Shown here: positions 18,709 to 28,777 of the stretch, piece by piece
Layout: every line of letters starts with the position of its first letter
Position numbering within the stretch: position 1 is the first letter of the stretch
DNA from: Psychrosphaera sp. F3M07
Lineage (GTDB): Bacteria > Pseudomonadota > Gammaproteobacteria > Enterobacterales > Alteromonadaceae
Direction: 5' to 3'
NCBI RefSeq assembly: GCF_018860345.1
Contig: NZ_JAHKPJ010000020.1
Coordinates: 230,550-294,549 of the forward strand
Length of the DNA stretch: 64,000 bases
Made by a program: the position numbers and the translations under genes
The notes under the pieces: model-generated
Database searches by the model: none
Told to the model about the DNA's origin: nothing
The model's input: the letters and a program-made list of their open reading frames with translations, nothing else

Positions 18709-19482
18709 TTAAATACCTCCACCTTCTACATTTTCATGTAGACCACACTCACGAGTCAGACCAAAAAATCGTGTTTCTTCTTCCGTCATGCCCGGTTCTA
18801 ACTTGCGTGTTGTTTGTTTATCACCAACAGATACATACCCTTGCTCCCATAACGGATGATAAGGTAAGTCATGTTTTTGCAAATAATCGTAAATGTCTTT
18901 GTTAGACCATTCCAAAATAGGATGCACTTTAATGACAGGTTTATGGTTACCACGAATAAAACTGTATTCAGCAATGGTCTTATTAGCTCGACTAGAAGAT
19001 TGACCCGCACGAATACCACTGAACCAAGTACCTACATCCAATTCTTCAAGAGCACGATTCATAGGTTCAACTTTGTTGATAAGGTTGTATTGCTTTAATC
19101 CCGCTTCACCTTTAGTCCATAACTGACCAAATTTCGCTTCTTGCCAAGCTGGAGTTAATTCAGCGCGATAGACTTTTAAGTTTAAGTTTAATCGTTCAGT
19201 TAACTGGTCGATAAATTGATACGTTTCATCAAATAAATAACCCGTATCCGTTAATATCACAGGAATATCCGGTTTTACTTGCGTTACCATATGTAACATC
19301 ACGGCAGCTTGAATACCAAAGCTAGATGACAAGGTGATTGTTTGAGGTAAGTTTTCAACTACCCAAGCAACACGTTGCTCTGCCGTTAATGGTGCAAGCT
19401 GTTGATTAATCTGCTCAATATTGGCCACCAACCCAGGTTGGTCACCTGAGTTTTGATTTTTTATAGCTGTGGCTGTTGTCAT
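18709..19482 (-). CDS. cysH: Phosphoadenylyl-sulfate (PAPS) reductase
   Basis: CysH reduces PAPS to sulfite with thioredoxin. The 257-aa protein has the PP-loop [10 protein letters not shown] near 52-61, T-D-T-G-Y-L-F near 80, and the C-terminal catalytic E-C-G-L-H-E. It lacks the paired Cys-Cys motifs of Fe-S-containing APS reductases, so PAPS is the predicted substrate. The stop codon is one base before the cobA ATG, so the two are translationally linked. It sits between cysI and cobA. Confidence 0.95.
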   Translation of the reverse strand: MTTATAIKNQNSGDQPGLVANIEQINQQLAPLTAEQRVAWVVENLPQTITLSSSFGIQAAVMLHMVTQVKPDIPVILTDTGYLFDETYQFIDQLTERLNLNLKVYRAELTPAWQEAKFGQLWTKGEAGLKQYNLINKVEPMNRALEELDVGTWFSGIRAGQSSSRANKTIAEYSFIRGNHKPVIKVHPILEWSNKDIYDYLQKHDLPYHPLWEQGYVSVGDKQTTRKLEPGMTEEETRFFGLTRECGLHENVEGGGI

Positions 19483-19518
19483 GTTTATTTCCTAAAGGGC
19501 TGTATCAGCCCCAAATTG

Positions 19519-21258
19519 TTAGGCATGGAAGTCTGTTTTAGAGACTTTTACTTCGGCAACGATTTCTTTACGGATCACAAAATCCCCAAAACATTCATGC
19601 TCGTTGTTCTCAAGCGTTAAACGTTCTTTAGCCCAAGCACCAATTAACTCATCCAGTGCCGGCAAATACACATCTTCACCGACATTGTCTAAATACAACT
19701 TAGGGACACGAGTCCCCTCTCGGTTACCACCTAAATACACATTGTATTTACCTGGTCCTTTACCAACTAAGCCAATTTCTGCCAGCATGGCGCGGCCACA
19801 ACCGTTTGGACAACCAACAACACGTAAAATAATGTCGTCATTGGCTATATCGTGTTTCGCTAAAATCGCCTCGGTTTTCTCAATCAAACTTGGTAAGTAA
19901 CGTTCCGCTTCTGCCATGGCTAATGGGCATGTTGGTAGAGATACACAGGCCATTGAGTTTTTACGTTGTTCACTATTGCTGTCATCTATCAAACCATGTT
20001 CGCGAGCGATTTTTTCAATTTCAGCTTTTTGTTCTACCGGCACACCTGCAATAATTAAATTTTGGTTTGCCGTCATGCGGAAATCACCTTGATGGATTTC
20101 AGCAATTTTACGACAACCGGTTTTTAACGCTTTGTCTGGGTAATCTAAAATACGGCCGTTTTGAATAAATACAGTTAAATGATGTTTACCATCAATACCG
20201 TCTACCCAACCAATGCGGTCCCCACGATGAGTAAATGCATATGGGCGGCTTGGTTCGAACTTCACACCAGCACGTTTTTCAACTTCAGCTTTAAATGATT
20301 CAACACCAAATGAATCTAATGTGTATTTAGTTTTTGCATTTTTACGGTTAGAACGATTACCCCAATCACGTTGTACAGAGACAACATGTTCAGCCACAGC
20401 CAAAGTATGTTCAGCCGGAATAAAGCCAAAGTCGTCAGCTTTACGCGGATATGTGTTTACATCTCCATGCGTCATGGCTAAACCACCACCCACTAAAACG
20501 TTAAAACCGATTAACTTGCCGTTTTCAGCAATAGCTACAAAGTTTAAATCGTTAGCGTGAATATCCACTTCGTTATCCGGTGGAATAGTCACAGTGGTTT
20601 TGAACTTACGTGGTAGGTAAGTTGATCCTAAAATAGGTTCTTCAGTTGTTTCTGATTTTTCGCCGTTTAACCAAATTTCAGCATACGCTCTGGTTTTCGG
20701 TAACAAATGTTCAGATATCTTAGTTGCCCACTCATACGCTTCTTGGTGCAATTCTGATTGCACTGGGTTGGCAGTACAAAGTACGTTTCGGTTTACGTCA
20801 CCCGCCGTTGCAATTGAGTCAATGCCGACACTATTTAATAGTTGGTGCATGCCTTTGATATTTGGTTTTAATACACCATGGAATTGAAACGTTTGACGCG
20901 TTGTTAAACGAATACTGCCGTACATGGTTTTATCTTCTGCAAACTTATCGATAGCCAACCATTGATGTGGCTTAATCACGCCACCTGGCATACGAGCACG
21001 TAACATCACATTGTGTAATGGTTCTAATTTTTGCTTAGCACGTTCAGAACGTATATCACGGTCGTCTTGTTGGTACATACCGTGGAAACGGATCAACTGG
21101 AAGTTATCAGCGGTAAAACCACCGGTTAATTGATCATCAAGATCCGCTTCAATGGTGCCTCGTAAAAAGTTACTTTGCGTTTTTAAACGCTCGTTATCAG
21201 CAAACTTTGCATCTGGATCGTGTTTACTGTTTTTCTTAAATTCTGAATTATTGCTCAC
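19519..21258 (-). CDS. cysI: Sulfite reductase (NADPH) hemoprotein beta-subunit
   Basis: This 579-aa hemoprotein reduces sulfite to sulfide by six electrons using siroheme and a [4Fe-4S] cluster. The four cluster cysteines are in C-V-S-L-P-T-C and [10 protein letters not shown] near 440-495. Siroheme-contacting segments [12 protein letters not shown] and G-D-V-N-R-N-V are also present. The length matches E. coli (570). It follows cysJ by 26 bp in the operon and depends on cobA, two genes downstream, for its cofactor precursor. Confidence 0.97.
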   Translation of the reverse strand: MSNNSEFKKNSKHDPDAKFADNERLKTQSNFLRGTIEADLDDQLTGGFTADNFQLIRFHGMYQQDDRDIRSERAKQKLEPLHNVMLRARMPGGVIKPHQWLAIDKFAEDKTMYGSIRLTTRQTFQFHGVLKPNIKGMHQLLNSVGIDSIATAGDVNRNVLCTANPVQSELHQEAYEWATKISEHLLPKTRAYAEIWLNGEKSETTEEPILGSTYLPRKFKTTVTIPPDNEVDIHANDLNFVAIAENGKLIGFNVLVGGGLAMTHGDVNTYPRKADDFGFIPAEHTLAVAEHVVSVQRDWGNRSNRKNAKTKYTLDSFGVESFKAEVEKRAGVKFEPSRPYAFTHRGDRIGWVDGIDGKHHLTVFIQNGRILDYPDKALKTGCRKIAEIHQGDFRMTANQNLIIAGVPVEQKAEIEKIAREHGLIDDSNSEQRKNSMACVSLPTCPLAMAEAERYLPSLIEKTEAILAKHDIANDDIILRVVGCPNGCGRAMLAEIGLVGKGPGKYNVYLGGNREGTRVPKLYLDNVGEDVYLPALDELIGAWAKERLTLENNEHECFGDFVIRKEIVAEVKVSKTDFHA

Positions 21259-21284
21259 GTTTTTTCCTAAATTCTAATCGACTA

Positions 21285-23114
21285 TTAATAAACGTCTTTT
21301 TGATAGCGGTTAGCGCTACGTAAATCTTTTAAGTATTGCTCTGCTTGTTCTTCGTTTTTACCACCAAAGGTTGTTACGATTTCAAGCAGCACTTGATGTA
21401 CGTCTTTTGCCATACGGTTTGCGTCACCACAAATATAGAAATGAGCGCCTTTTTCTAACCAAGCAAATACTTGCTCGCCTTGCTCACGTAAGCGGTCTTG
21501 CACATATACTTTTTCAGCTTGATCACGGCTAAAGGCAAGGTCAATCTTGGTTAATAATCCAGATTTAACATAACCTTGCAGTTCAACTTGATATAAGAAG
21601 TCTTGAGTAAAGTGTGGATTGCCAAAGAATAGCCAGTTTTCACCTTCCGCTTCACGTGCATCACGTTCTTGTAAAAATGCTCTGAACGGCGCAATGCCCG
21701 TACCAGGGCCAACCATGATCACAGGTGTGTTATTGTCCACCGGTAAACGGAAATTATCGTTGTGTTCAACAAATACTTTGATAGACGCCCCTTCTTCGGC
21801 ACGACGAGCTAAGTAACCAGAACAGCCACCTAAATGTTCACTATCAAACGCATCAAACTCAACTAAACCAATCGTTAAATGAACTTCTTCTTCAACTTCA
21901 GCTTGGCTAGAAGCTATTGAATATAAACGGGCTTGTAACTTACGAGCACAATCAACCAATACTTGAGCGTCTAACTTAGCTGGGTTTTGGGCGATAACAT
22001 CAAATATTTGTCGTGCTTCAATGTATTCACGTAATGCCGCTTTATCTTCAGTCAAAGCAAGTAATTGTTTGTTGTTGGTCGCACTTGCGTACTTTTCAAC
22101 AAAGCCAGGATAAGACTGAGTAAGTTCTAACTTTTCTATCAGCGCTTGGCGAACGGTTAATGTTTCTTGACCAACGGTAACTTGTTCATCACCTTGAAGC
22201 CCCGTTTGAGCTAAAGCAGCATCGACTAATGTTTCATCATTAAGGAAGTAAACACCAAGTGCATCACCTGGTTGGTAAGTGATACCTGATTCTTCTAATG
22301 AGATTTCAACATGGCGTACGTCTTTAGTTGAATCACGGCCGGTGATCTTTTGTGAAAGACTTAACTCTGCAGCAAATGGGTTTTGTTTATTATATTGACT
22401 GCTATGCGCATGTGCAGCGGCAAAACCGCTCATTGGAATAACTTGCGCACCGGCTTGATTATTAGATTTAAATTCAGGTTCAAAGGCTTCAACAGCACCA
22501 GAAATCCACTGTGTCGCTTGCTCTTCATAATCAACATCAAGTTCAGCACGGGTAACAAGGGTATCTGCGCCTAATGCGTTAAATCGTTGTTCGAAGTCTA
22601 TGGCAGTTTGGCAGAAAAACTCGTAACTGGTATCACCTAAACCAATCACCGCAACTTTAACGCCGTTTAATTTTGGTGCTTTTTTAGAAGCTAAAAATGC
22701 GTGTAAGTTTTCTGCATCTTCTGGTGGTTCACCTTCTCCGTAAGTAGAAACGGCAACCACAATAAATTTTTCTTTTTTAAGTTGGCTAGTTTTATAGTCC
22801 GACATATTAACTAACTTAACCGTGATGCCTTTAGCTTCAGCTTGTTCTTTTAGTTGATTGGCAACGCCTTTAGCATTACCCGTTTGCGAACCATATAATA
22901 TGGTTAATACTGACGCTTCATTTGCCTGTGGAGCTAAACTCGTAGTTTGAGCACTTGGCATCGCTGCATTAGCACTTGCTGCCAAATAGCCACTCACCCA
23001 AGCTTGTTGAATTGGGTTAAGTTGTGCGACCAAGGTTTGCAGGTCCGTCACTTGTTGTGCAGATAACGGAGAAGCAATTTGATTTAGTTGTTGTACGAGT
23101 TGAACCGGACTCAT
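21285..23114 (-). CDS. cysJ: Sulfite reductase (NADPH) flavoprotein alpha-subunit
   Basis: CysJ passes electrons from NADPH through FAD and FMN to CysI. From the chosen start it is 609 aa (E. coli 599). Flavodoxin domain: L-Y-G-S-Q-T-G-N-A and S-T-Y-G-E-G-E-P-P-E-D-A. FAD site: R-L-Y-S-I-A-S-S. NADPH domain: G-P-G-T-G-I-A-P-F-R-A-F-L-Q-E-R, and the terminus Y-Q-K-D-V-Y. The frame extends to 23255, but the extra 47 residues are unlike the family; the ATG at 23114 begins M-S-P-V-Q-L. It is the first gene of cysJ-cysI-cysH-cobA. The 237 bp up to the divergent kinase gene must hold the operon promoter; I could not place a CysB site. Confidence 0.96.
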   Translation of the reverse strand: MSPVQLVQQLNQIASPLSAQQVTDLQTLVAQLNPIQQAWVSGYLAASANAAMPSAQTTSLAPQANEASVLTILYGSQTGNAKGVANQLKEQAEAKGITVKLVNMSDYKTSQLKKEKFIVVAVSTYGEGEPPEDAENLHAFLASKKAPKLNGVKVAVIGLGDTSYEFFCQTAIDFEQRFNALGADTLVTRAELDVDYEEQATQWISGAVEAFEPEFKSNNQAGAQVIPMSGFAAAHAHSSQYNKQNPFAAELSLSQKITGRDSTKDVRHVEISLEESGITYQPGDALGVYFLNDETLVDAALAQTGLQGDEQVTVGQETLTVRQALIEKLELTQSYPGFVEKYASATNNKQLLALTEDKAALREYIEARQIFDVIAQNPAKLDAQVLVDCARKLQARLYSIASSQAEVEEEVHLTIGLVEFDAFDSEHLGGCSGYLARRAEEGASIKVFVEHNDNFRLPVDNNTPVIMVGPGTGIAPFRAFLQERDAREAEGENWLFFGNPHFTQDFLYQVELQGYVKSGLLTKIDLAFSRDQAEKVYVQDRLREQGEQVFAWLEKGAHFYICGDANRMAKDVHQVLLEIVTTFGGKNEEQAEQYLKDLRSANRYQKDVY

Positions 23115-23351
23115 GTTATTAAACCATCTATTTACAAAGTAAACGGATTGTAGAAGTCTAGTTATATTCGATAAAGTATCTAAATGCTTATATGTATTCC
23201 ATTTGGTTATATAGCTAATTAGCCCCTTTAAAATCAAGCGTGTAGTAACTTTCAAGCCAGATATGACTTTTTACTATGAGATAGATCTTTTTAGGTTTAC
23301 CCTGTTTTTAACAAAGAAGATCACATTTAAAGATAAGAGCGACCGTTAAGA

Positions 23352-24305
23352 TTGGATAATAATAACTCCCCTAAATTAACAACTGAAAACCAGATCACAA
23401 AATACTTAATTGTATTTAACCCTTTACCTAATAAAAAACGACAAACCATAATTGATCTGGTCAAACACAGATTAATACAAAAAAATATGGCATTTGATCT
23501 TTATCCTACCGATGCACTATTAAGAGTCAATCAATGTTATTTTGAGACCAATATTCATCAATATACAGATGTTATTGTGATTGGTGGTGATGGGACTTTA
23601 CATTGTGTGGTCAACAGCTTGCCCATTGGCACTGACATAAATGTGGGACTCATTCCTGCGGGTACTGGAAATGATTTTGCCAGAATGTGGTATGGCCGTA
23701 AAAACAAAAACATACCCTACATATTGGATGTAGTGACTGCCAATACCGTACAAACGATAAGTTTAGGTAAATGTGTGTTTAATGAAAAATATGAACACAA
23801 CCAATATCAGCATCAACGCTTATTTCATAATGTAATGGGGACAGGCTTTGATAGCCAATTGTCCAAGGCATTAAGGCATAACAAAGGCACGTTCAAAGGA
23901 TTAAGTTACTTATTAGCGGCGGTTAAGAATGTGCCATTTTATCGAGAAAGAGCATCCAGCTTTGTGATTGACGGTATTCATCAAAAATATGAAAACTTGA
24001 TCACCGCCTTTGCCAATGGCCAATACTTTGGGGGAGGATTAAAAGTTGCACCTAAAGCCAATCCTTTATCCAACCAATTAGACATAGTGCAAGTTGGAAA
24101 ACACCCTTTATTGGTTAAGCTTAAATTGATCTCTTTGTTATGTGTGGGTAAACATTTAACGGCACAACAAGTAACGTATACCACTACGGATAAAGTATCG
24201 GTTATTGATTCTGTTGGATTAGATCTACAAGCGGATGGGGAATATATAGGTCAATCACCGTGTGAAATATCGGTTATTGATAATGCTCTGAGAATGAAAA
24301 GATAA
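23352..24305 (+). CDS. Diacylglycerol/lipid kinase catalytic-domain protein (YegS/BmrU type)
   Basis: 317 aa with the lipid-kinase core: a nucleotide-binding V-I-G-G-D-G-T-L-H near 78-86, G-L-I-P-A-G-T-G-N-D-F-A-R near 101-113, and the second-domain G-Q-Y-F-G-G-G-L-K-V-A-P-K-A and Q-A-D-G-E. The family phosphorylates diacylglycerol or related lipids with ATP. The start is TTG (23352) and no ATG lies nearby in frame, so TTG is probably real. It is divergent from cysJ and ends inside a 13-bp palindromic stem. Confidence 0.88.
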   Translation: MDNNNSPKLTTENQITKYLIVFNPLPNKKRQTIIDLVKHRLIQKNMAFDLYPTDALLRVNQCYFETNIHQYTDVIVIGGDGTLHCVVNSLPIGTDINVGLIPAGTGNDFARMWYGRKNKNIPYILDVVTANTVQTISLGKCVFNEKYEHNQYQHQRLFHNVMGTGFDSQLSKALRHNKGTFKGLSYLLAAVKNVPFYRERASSFVIDGIHQKYENLITAFANGQYFGGGLKVAPKANPLSNQLDIVQVGKHPLLVKLKLISLLCVGKHLTAQQVTYTTTDKVSVIDSVGLDLQADGEYIGQSPCEISVIDNALRMKR

Positions 24306-24333
24306 TACGTAAGCTGATTAAGCTTACGTATTA
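24303..24333. terminator. Bidirectional stem-loop between the lipid kinase and DUF481 genes
   Basis: A perfect 13-bp inverted repeat (24303-24315 with 24321-24333) and a 5-nt loop. It includes the kinase stop codon and lies between convergent genes. It has no strong T run on either strand, so termination would rest on stem strength. Confidence 0.55.
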
Positions 24334-24356
24334 TTAATTATTAATTGATATACAAA

Positions 24357-25097
24357 TTAGAAACTTACAACAATAGTTGCTGATGTTTCAGTATCTGTTT
24401 TTTCAAGCCCTGGTGCTACGTCTGAGTCGTTTGTTAACGCAAAACCAAACTTCATTTGCATAGAGTTATTGATGCTTGATACTAATGCAGACTCAGCCAC
24501 AGTTCTTGTATTAAACTCAGCCGCTTCAACACTGACATTTTGTTCAAACTTTGCACTTTCAGATATCTGCCACGTTAATGCTAAAGAACTTCTGATGATC
24601 GCGCCGCTTTCTACAACACCATCTTGTGTTTCACTTTCTGTAAAACCTGGACCTGCATTGACGTCTAACGTTAAATTCTCTTTATCAATTGCTCTAAAGC
24701 TGTAACCGCCTGCAATTGTTGTGTACCCTTTATAAGCGCTAAACTTAGTGTTTTTATAACTACCAAATACGAAAGCCGCAGAATGTTCACCTAAAGAGTA
24801 ATCACCTTGACCCGTTAAAGAGTATTGGTCAGCCGTTGTTTGTGATTCTTTATTACCGTCAGCGTTTACAACTTCATCTTCTTTCACCAATGTATTAAAC
24901 GTGTATTTGTTTTTCCATTTGTTTAATTGATGTGATGCAGAGATTTTTGTAAATAATGAAGAAGATTCAGTATTACCAGTAGTAATTAATGCGCCTAATT
25001 CAGCTGAAACGACCCATGTGTCAGCAGCGTCTTCTGCCATAGTGCCAAATGATAATAAAGAAGTCGCTACTGCAGTGACTAGTAATTTGGTTTTCAT
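24357..25097 (-). CDS. DUF481 (YdiY-like) outer membrane protein, copy 1
   Basis: 246 aa with a signal peptide (cleavage near T-M-A-E). The mature part opens with the DUF481 hallmark W-V-V-S-A-E-L-G-A-L-I-T-T-G-N-T-E-S-S, then alternating strands with G-G-Y-S-F-R-A-I-D and a C-terminal V-V-S-F, typical of a beta-barrel. The relative YdiY of E. coli is called salt-induced, but its function is unproven. The ATG at 25097 has AGG seven bases upstream and starts the signal peptide; the frame runs to 25148. A paralogue is next door (25212..25994) in the same direction. Confidence 0.87.
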   Translation of the reverse strand: MKTKLLVTAVATSLLSFGTMAEDAADTWVVSAELGALITTGNTESSSLFTKISASHQLNKWKNKYTFNTLVKEDEVVNADGNKESQTTADQYSLTGQGDYSLGEHSAAFVFGSYKNTKFSAYKGYTTIAGGYSFRAIDKENLTLDVNAGPGFTESETQDGVVESGAIIRSSLALTWQISESAKFEQNVSVEAAEFNTRTVAESALVSSINNSMQMKFGFALTNDSDVAPGLEKTDTETSATIVVSF

Positions 25098-25211
25098 AAA
25101 ATACCTATATTTGATTGTAAAATTTTGAATGATTCGCGTAATAATCATAGCTAAGAATAACGTATTATCAGCAAATGAATGTAAATTAAGTAAAAAATAT
25201 CCGATACTTAA

Positions 25212-25994
25212 TTAAAAGTTCACCACTAAGGTGACCGATGTTTGGGTATTGATGTGTGCAAGAGTATCATCCACATCATCATCAGAAGTGGCTTTATAAC
25301 TGACTTTCATTTGCATTGAACCATGCAATTTAGCAGTTAAAGAGCTTTCAATAATTGCACGTGTATTAATCTCAGAGGTTTCAATAGTGAACGTCTGGGT
25401 AAAGCGGGCGTTACTATTGATGGTCCACTTATAAACACCAGATCCACGTAACACAGGTGCGTTTTGCGTTGAACCATCTTCTGATTCAATAAAAGTAAAA
25501 CCTGGTGCAACGTTGAGATCCAGTTTAATTAAACTGCCATCTATCGCCCTGAAGTTGTATCCCACCACGATTGAAGAAATTGAACGGTATTGACCAAATC
25601 GATCAAACTCATTACCCCAGAAAACGAGCGCTGATTTAGTGTCTGTGATCTTGTAATACCCTTCGGCGTTTAATCTATATTTCTCAGCAGAAGTAACGGT
25701 TTTACTGGTATTTGTCTCACTATCAATCTGAGCATCTTGTTTAAATAGCGACTCAAAAGAATACTTATGACGCCAATTGTTCATTTCATAATCTACGGCG
25801 AGTTTACTTAATATCGACGTCGATTCTGCATTTCCCGTGGTAAATAATGCCCCCAGTTCCGCAGAAATATCTAAAGTAGAATCCGTTATTAACGGCTCTA
25901 AATCATATAAATCACTTTCATCATACAAACGTGCAGACACAGTTGAAGCATTCAACAGAAAAATTAAGGCAGCAAAAAAGGTCACAAACTTCAT
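25212..25994 (-). CDS. DUF481 (YdiY-like) outer membrane protein, copy 2
   Basis: 260 aa with a signal peptide ending V-S-A-R, then D-I-S-A-E-L-G-A-L-F-T-T-G-N-A-E-S-T, the same hallmark as the downstream copy. Shared blocks continue through the protein: W-R-H-K-Y-S-F-E-S-L, Y-N-F-R-A-I-D-G, L-N-V-A-P-G-F-T, and a C-terminal L-V-V-N-F. The copies are clearly homologous but diverged, so the duplication is old. The start at 25994 gives a clean signal peptide; the frame runs on to 26036 without one. The 114 bp between the copies may contain a separate promoter. Confidence 0.87.
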   Translation of the reverse strand: MKFVTFFAALIFLLNASTVSARLYDESDLYDLEPLITDSTLDISAELGALFTTGNAESTSILSKLAVDYEMNNWRHKYSFESLFKQDAQIDSETNTSKTVTSAEKYRLNAEGYYKITDTKSALVFWGNEFDRFGQYRSISSIVVGYNFRAIDGSLIKLDLNVAPGFTFIESEDGSTQNAPVLRGSGVYKWTINSNARFTQTFTIETSEINTRAIIESSLTAKLHGSMQMKVSYKATSDDDVDDTLAHINTQTSVTLVVNF

Positions 25995-26158
25995 AGGTTC
26001 GTCCAAAAAACACACAGGGAGTAATAAGCCGCGCATTTTACATACAATAACGACCCTAGTGCAATTACTTTAGCCCACTTATAACTATTGATTGTGAAGA
26101 TTGGCTATATAGGGGAAAATTACCCTAAATTTGTTTATACAATCGGTATTTTTGTTTT

Positions 26159-27349
26159 ATGGCTAACACACATTTTGATGTAATTATTATTGGCGCTGGC
26201 GCTGCTGGATTAATGTGTGCTGCACAAGCAGGATATCGAGGACGAAACGTCCTTTTATTAGATCACGCCAAACAAGCGGGCAAAAAAATTCTGATCTCTG
26301 GTGGCGGCCGCTGTAATTTCACCAATATGGATGTTGAACCTAACAACTACATTTGTAGTAATCCACACTTCGTAAAATCGGCACTTTCTCGTTATACCCA
26401 ATGGGACTTTTTGGGGCTGATAGCCAAATATAATGTGCCGTACCATGAACGCGATTTTGGTCAGTTATTTTGTGACGACAGCGCCAAAGATATCGTCAAT
26501 ATTTTAACCAGCGAATGCCAAGAAGCAGGCGCCAAAATCCAATTACGTACCGACATACTTGGCATAGAAAAAACGGATAATGGTTATAACGTTAACACCA
26601 ATCAACTTAACTACACTTGTGAATCATTAGTTATTGCTAGCGGCGGATTGTCCATGCCTAAATTAGGCGCAACGCCTTTTGGTTATAAAGTAGCGGAACA
26701 GTTTGGTTTATCTGTATTACCAACACGCGCTGGATTAGTACCATTTACTTTGCACGATCACGATAAAGAAAAATACCAAGATTTATCTGGCATTAGTTTA
26801 CCCACTAGAGTGGAATCCAATGACGGCACCAGCTTTGCTGCCGATTTATTGTTTACCCACCGAGGTTTATCAGGCCCTGTGGTATTACAAATATCAAACT
26901 ACTGGTTAGCGGGAGAAGCGGTAAGTATAGACTTGTTACCCAATATAAACTTAACAGCAGAGCTGACTAAACAAAGAGAACATCACCCAAACCAAAGCGT
27001 AAAAAATACCTTAGCTTTATGGTTACCAAAACGTTTTGTTGAGGCATTAATAGAGTCAAAACAGATAACGGACAAACCATTAAAACAGCTAGATCATAAA
27101 GAGTTTGATGGCTTAATCCACACCATCAATCATTGGCAAATAAAACCCAACGGTACAGAAGGTTACCGAACCGCAGAAGTTACCTTGGGCGGTGTGGATA
27201 CCGACCAATTGTCATCAAAAACCATGGAATGCAAAAACGTAAAAGGTTTGTATTTTATCGGTGAAGTCACAGATGTCACTGGCTGGTTAGGCGGCTATAA
27301 CTTCCAGTGGGCATGGGCATGTGGTTGGGCAGCAGGGCAGAGTGTTTAA
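26159..27349 (+). CDS. NAD(P)/FAD-dependent oxidoreductase (HI0933/YhiN/BaiN family)
   Basis: A 396-aa flavoprotein. The dinucleotide fold V-I-I-I-G-A-G-A-A-G-L-M-C is at 7-19, followed by G-K-K-I-L-I-S-G-G-G-R-C-N-F-T-N, the family signature. The C-terminal F-I-G-E-V-T-D-V-T-G-W-L-G-G-Y-N-F-Q-W-A-W-A completes FAD binding. Length and both signatures fit YhiN/HI0933. The family includes ene-reductases such as BaiN, but the substrate here is not predictable. The ATG comes from sequence fit; no strong SD is seen. Confidence 0.92.
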   Translation: MANTHFDVIIIGAGAAGLMCAAQAGYRGRNVLLLDHAKQAGKKILISGGGRCNFTNMDVEPNNYICSNPHFVKSALSRYTQWDFLGLIAKYNVPYHERDFGQLFCDDSAKDIVNILTSECQEAGAKIQLRTDILGIEKTDNGYNVNTNQLNYTCESLVIASGGLSMPKLGATPFGYKVAEQFGLSVLPTRAGLVPFTLHDHDKEKYQDLSGISLPTRVESNDGTSFAADLLFTHRGLSGPVVLQISNYWLAGEAVSIDLLPNINLTAELTKQREHHPNQSVKNTLALWLPKRFVEALIESKQITDKPLKQLDHKEFDGLIHTINHWQIKPNGTEGYRTAEVTLGGVDTDQLSSKTMECKNVKGLYFIGEVTDVTGWLGGYNFQWAWACGWAAGQSV

Positions 27350-27418
27350 TTAACAAGACATAATTAGACATAAGTTAATTAATACAAATCTAAGCACTAC
27401 CCCGTGAATAAATGAAAT

Positions 27419-27452
27419 ACACTGCATTATGTCTAATAGCTTATTGCAGTGT
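27419..27452. terminator. Stem-loop after the YhiN-like gene
   Basis: ACACTGCA (27419-27426) pairs with TGCAGTGT (27445-27452), and further imperfect pairing extends inward. It lies in the 188-bp gap between convergent genes. There is no T run on either side, so the terminator role is tentative. Confidence 0.4.
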
Positions 27453-27481
27453 CCGCTGTGCAAATTAATTCAAACGGTTTT

Positions 27482-27530
27482 TATTATCCATCTTCTCTCT
27501 ATTATCCACCTTCACTCTATTATCCATCCA
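27482..27530. repeat. 18-bp tandem repeat, about 2.7 copies
   Basis: The unit begins TATTATCCA and repeats at 27482, 27500 and 27518. Copies 1 and 2 differ at a few bases, and the third is cut short at the stop codon of the EamA gene (27538). It is a short minisatellite in the 3' flank of that gene. The 18-base (six-codon) period would not shift a frame. Confidence 0.8.
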
Positions 27531-27537
27531 CGTTTTA

Positions 27538-28407
27538 TTAACTCAACCTCAGTACGATAACCCCAATCAGTGCCGTGCTTAGCCCTAACACCTCTTGGCG
27601 CGTAAACGTTTCTTTTAAGATAATGCGTGAGTACAACAGTATTATTAATATATTCATACCCGAAATTGCAGACACTAAACCTGTGTTGCCAATGGCAAAA
27701 GCTGAGATAATTGCCACCATCCCCCCAACGTTAGTCAGACCGATAAGTAAACCACAGGCAAAGGTTTTTGTTCCTGACCAATAAGGTATTGCGTCATTTT
27801 GTTGATTGTCATGTTTTCTTTGTTTTACCAACCAACTGATAGCAAAAAGTACACTACCAAAGCCAAACATCGACGTTAACGTGGCAAACGTATCCGCTGA
27901 CAGTAGAGTCGATTGTTTATTAAGTAAATCAGTAAATGCAAAGCACAATGCAGCGAGTAATCCCCAGTGTGCGCCTTGTAAATTAGTCAATGAAAGATCG
28001 TTGGAATAGCGAATTATATATAGACCTGAAAAAATAATAAAAAACCCGACTAACTGCAGCGTAGTTAACGTTTCTTGCCACAATATAAACGCAAAAATTA
28101 ACACAAACAGAGGGGTTAACCCGGTCAAGATACTAATTAGTGACGCTTTGCCAACTGAAAAACCTTTATGCAACAAAGCATTGGCCGAAAAAGAGCCAAG
28201 CCCTAACGCTAAACCAACCGTGATATCAGGCCATCCATACCATTTATGGTCGAACAAGATCATGCCTAGAGCGCTTATTATAAAACCGACAAAAAAAACG
28301 CCAAATAATAATAAGTTACGATTGATGTTTTGTTGTGATGTCCATTGATACATTATACCTCGTGCACCAAAAAATACGGTGGCGAGTAATGCATAAATTA
28401 TCCACAT
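27538..28407 (-). CDS. EamA/DMT-superfamily transporter
   Basis: A 289-aa inner-membrane protein with about ten hydrophobic helices in two EamA repeats (about 1-135 and 150-289). Typical positions: G-x-x-x-x-x-x-x-K near the end of the first repeat, L-T-P-L-F-V-L-I-F-A-F-I-L-W-Q-E near 98-113, and A-I-S-G-M-N-I-L-I-I-L-L-Y-S-R-I-I-L-K-E in the second. The family exports or exchanges small metabolites; the substrate cannot be read from sequence. It is convergent with the YhiN-like gene. Confidence 0.87.
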   Translation of the reverse strand: MWIIYALLATVFFGARGIMYQWTSQQNINRNLLLFGVFFVGFIISALGMILFDHKWYGWPDITVGLALGLGSFSANALLHKGFSVGKASLISILTGLTPLFVLIFAFILWQETLTTLQLVGFFIIFSGLYIIRYSNDLSLTNLQGAHWGLLAALCFAFTDLLNKQSTLLSADTFATLTSMFGFGSVLFAISWLVKQRKHDNQQNDAIPYWSGTKTFACGLLIGLTNVGGMVAIISAFAIGNTGLVSAISGMNILIILLYSRIILKETFTRQEVLGLSTALIGVIVLRLS

Positions 28408-28777
28408 AATGGGCTGATCCCTATAAATTTGAATGACGAACTGTTGTTACACGATTTCGGTTGTTAAATTGCGGAGCATACCTTCTGGGTAGGCTTAAGA
28501 GAGAATTATAAAACAATGGCGATGTTTAAAATACACATGACTGTAGATTACTTTTTAACATGATTTCAACCAGATGACATGAACGAGGAAACCCTAACCA
28601 AGGGTCGTAAACCTTCGTATAGATATAATTACTGCATATTAATATATAAATTCCGTTAATTGGTCGTAAAAAGTCGCCATATCATTCCGTTATAGGCACA
28701 ATCGGCCACACGTTTTTAGCTTAACTGTTTTCGCAGACGTACTAAAATCAAACATTATAAAAATCCAAGGAACTCAG
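28408..28777. other. Intergenic region upstream of the second M16 protease
   Basis: A 370-bp gap between divergent genes with no credible coding frame. GGTCGTAAA occurs twice (about 28612 and 28662) with differing flanks. AAGGA six bases before the ATG at 28778 is the protease ribosome site. I found no clear promoter, riboswitch or small RNA structure. Confidence 0.4.

Noticed and set aside
27482-27530. CRISPR-like repeat
   Set aside because: The units are directly adjacent with no spacers, only 18 bp, and no cas gene is present.
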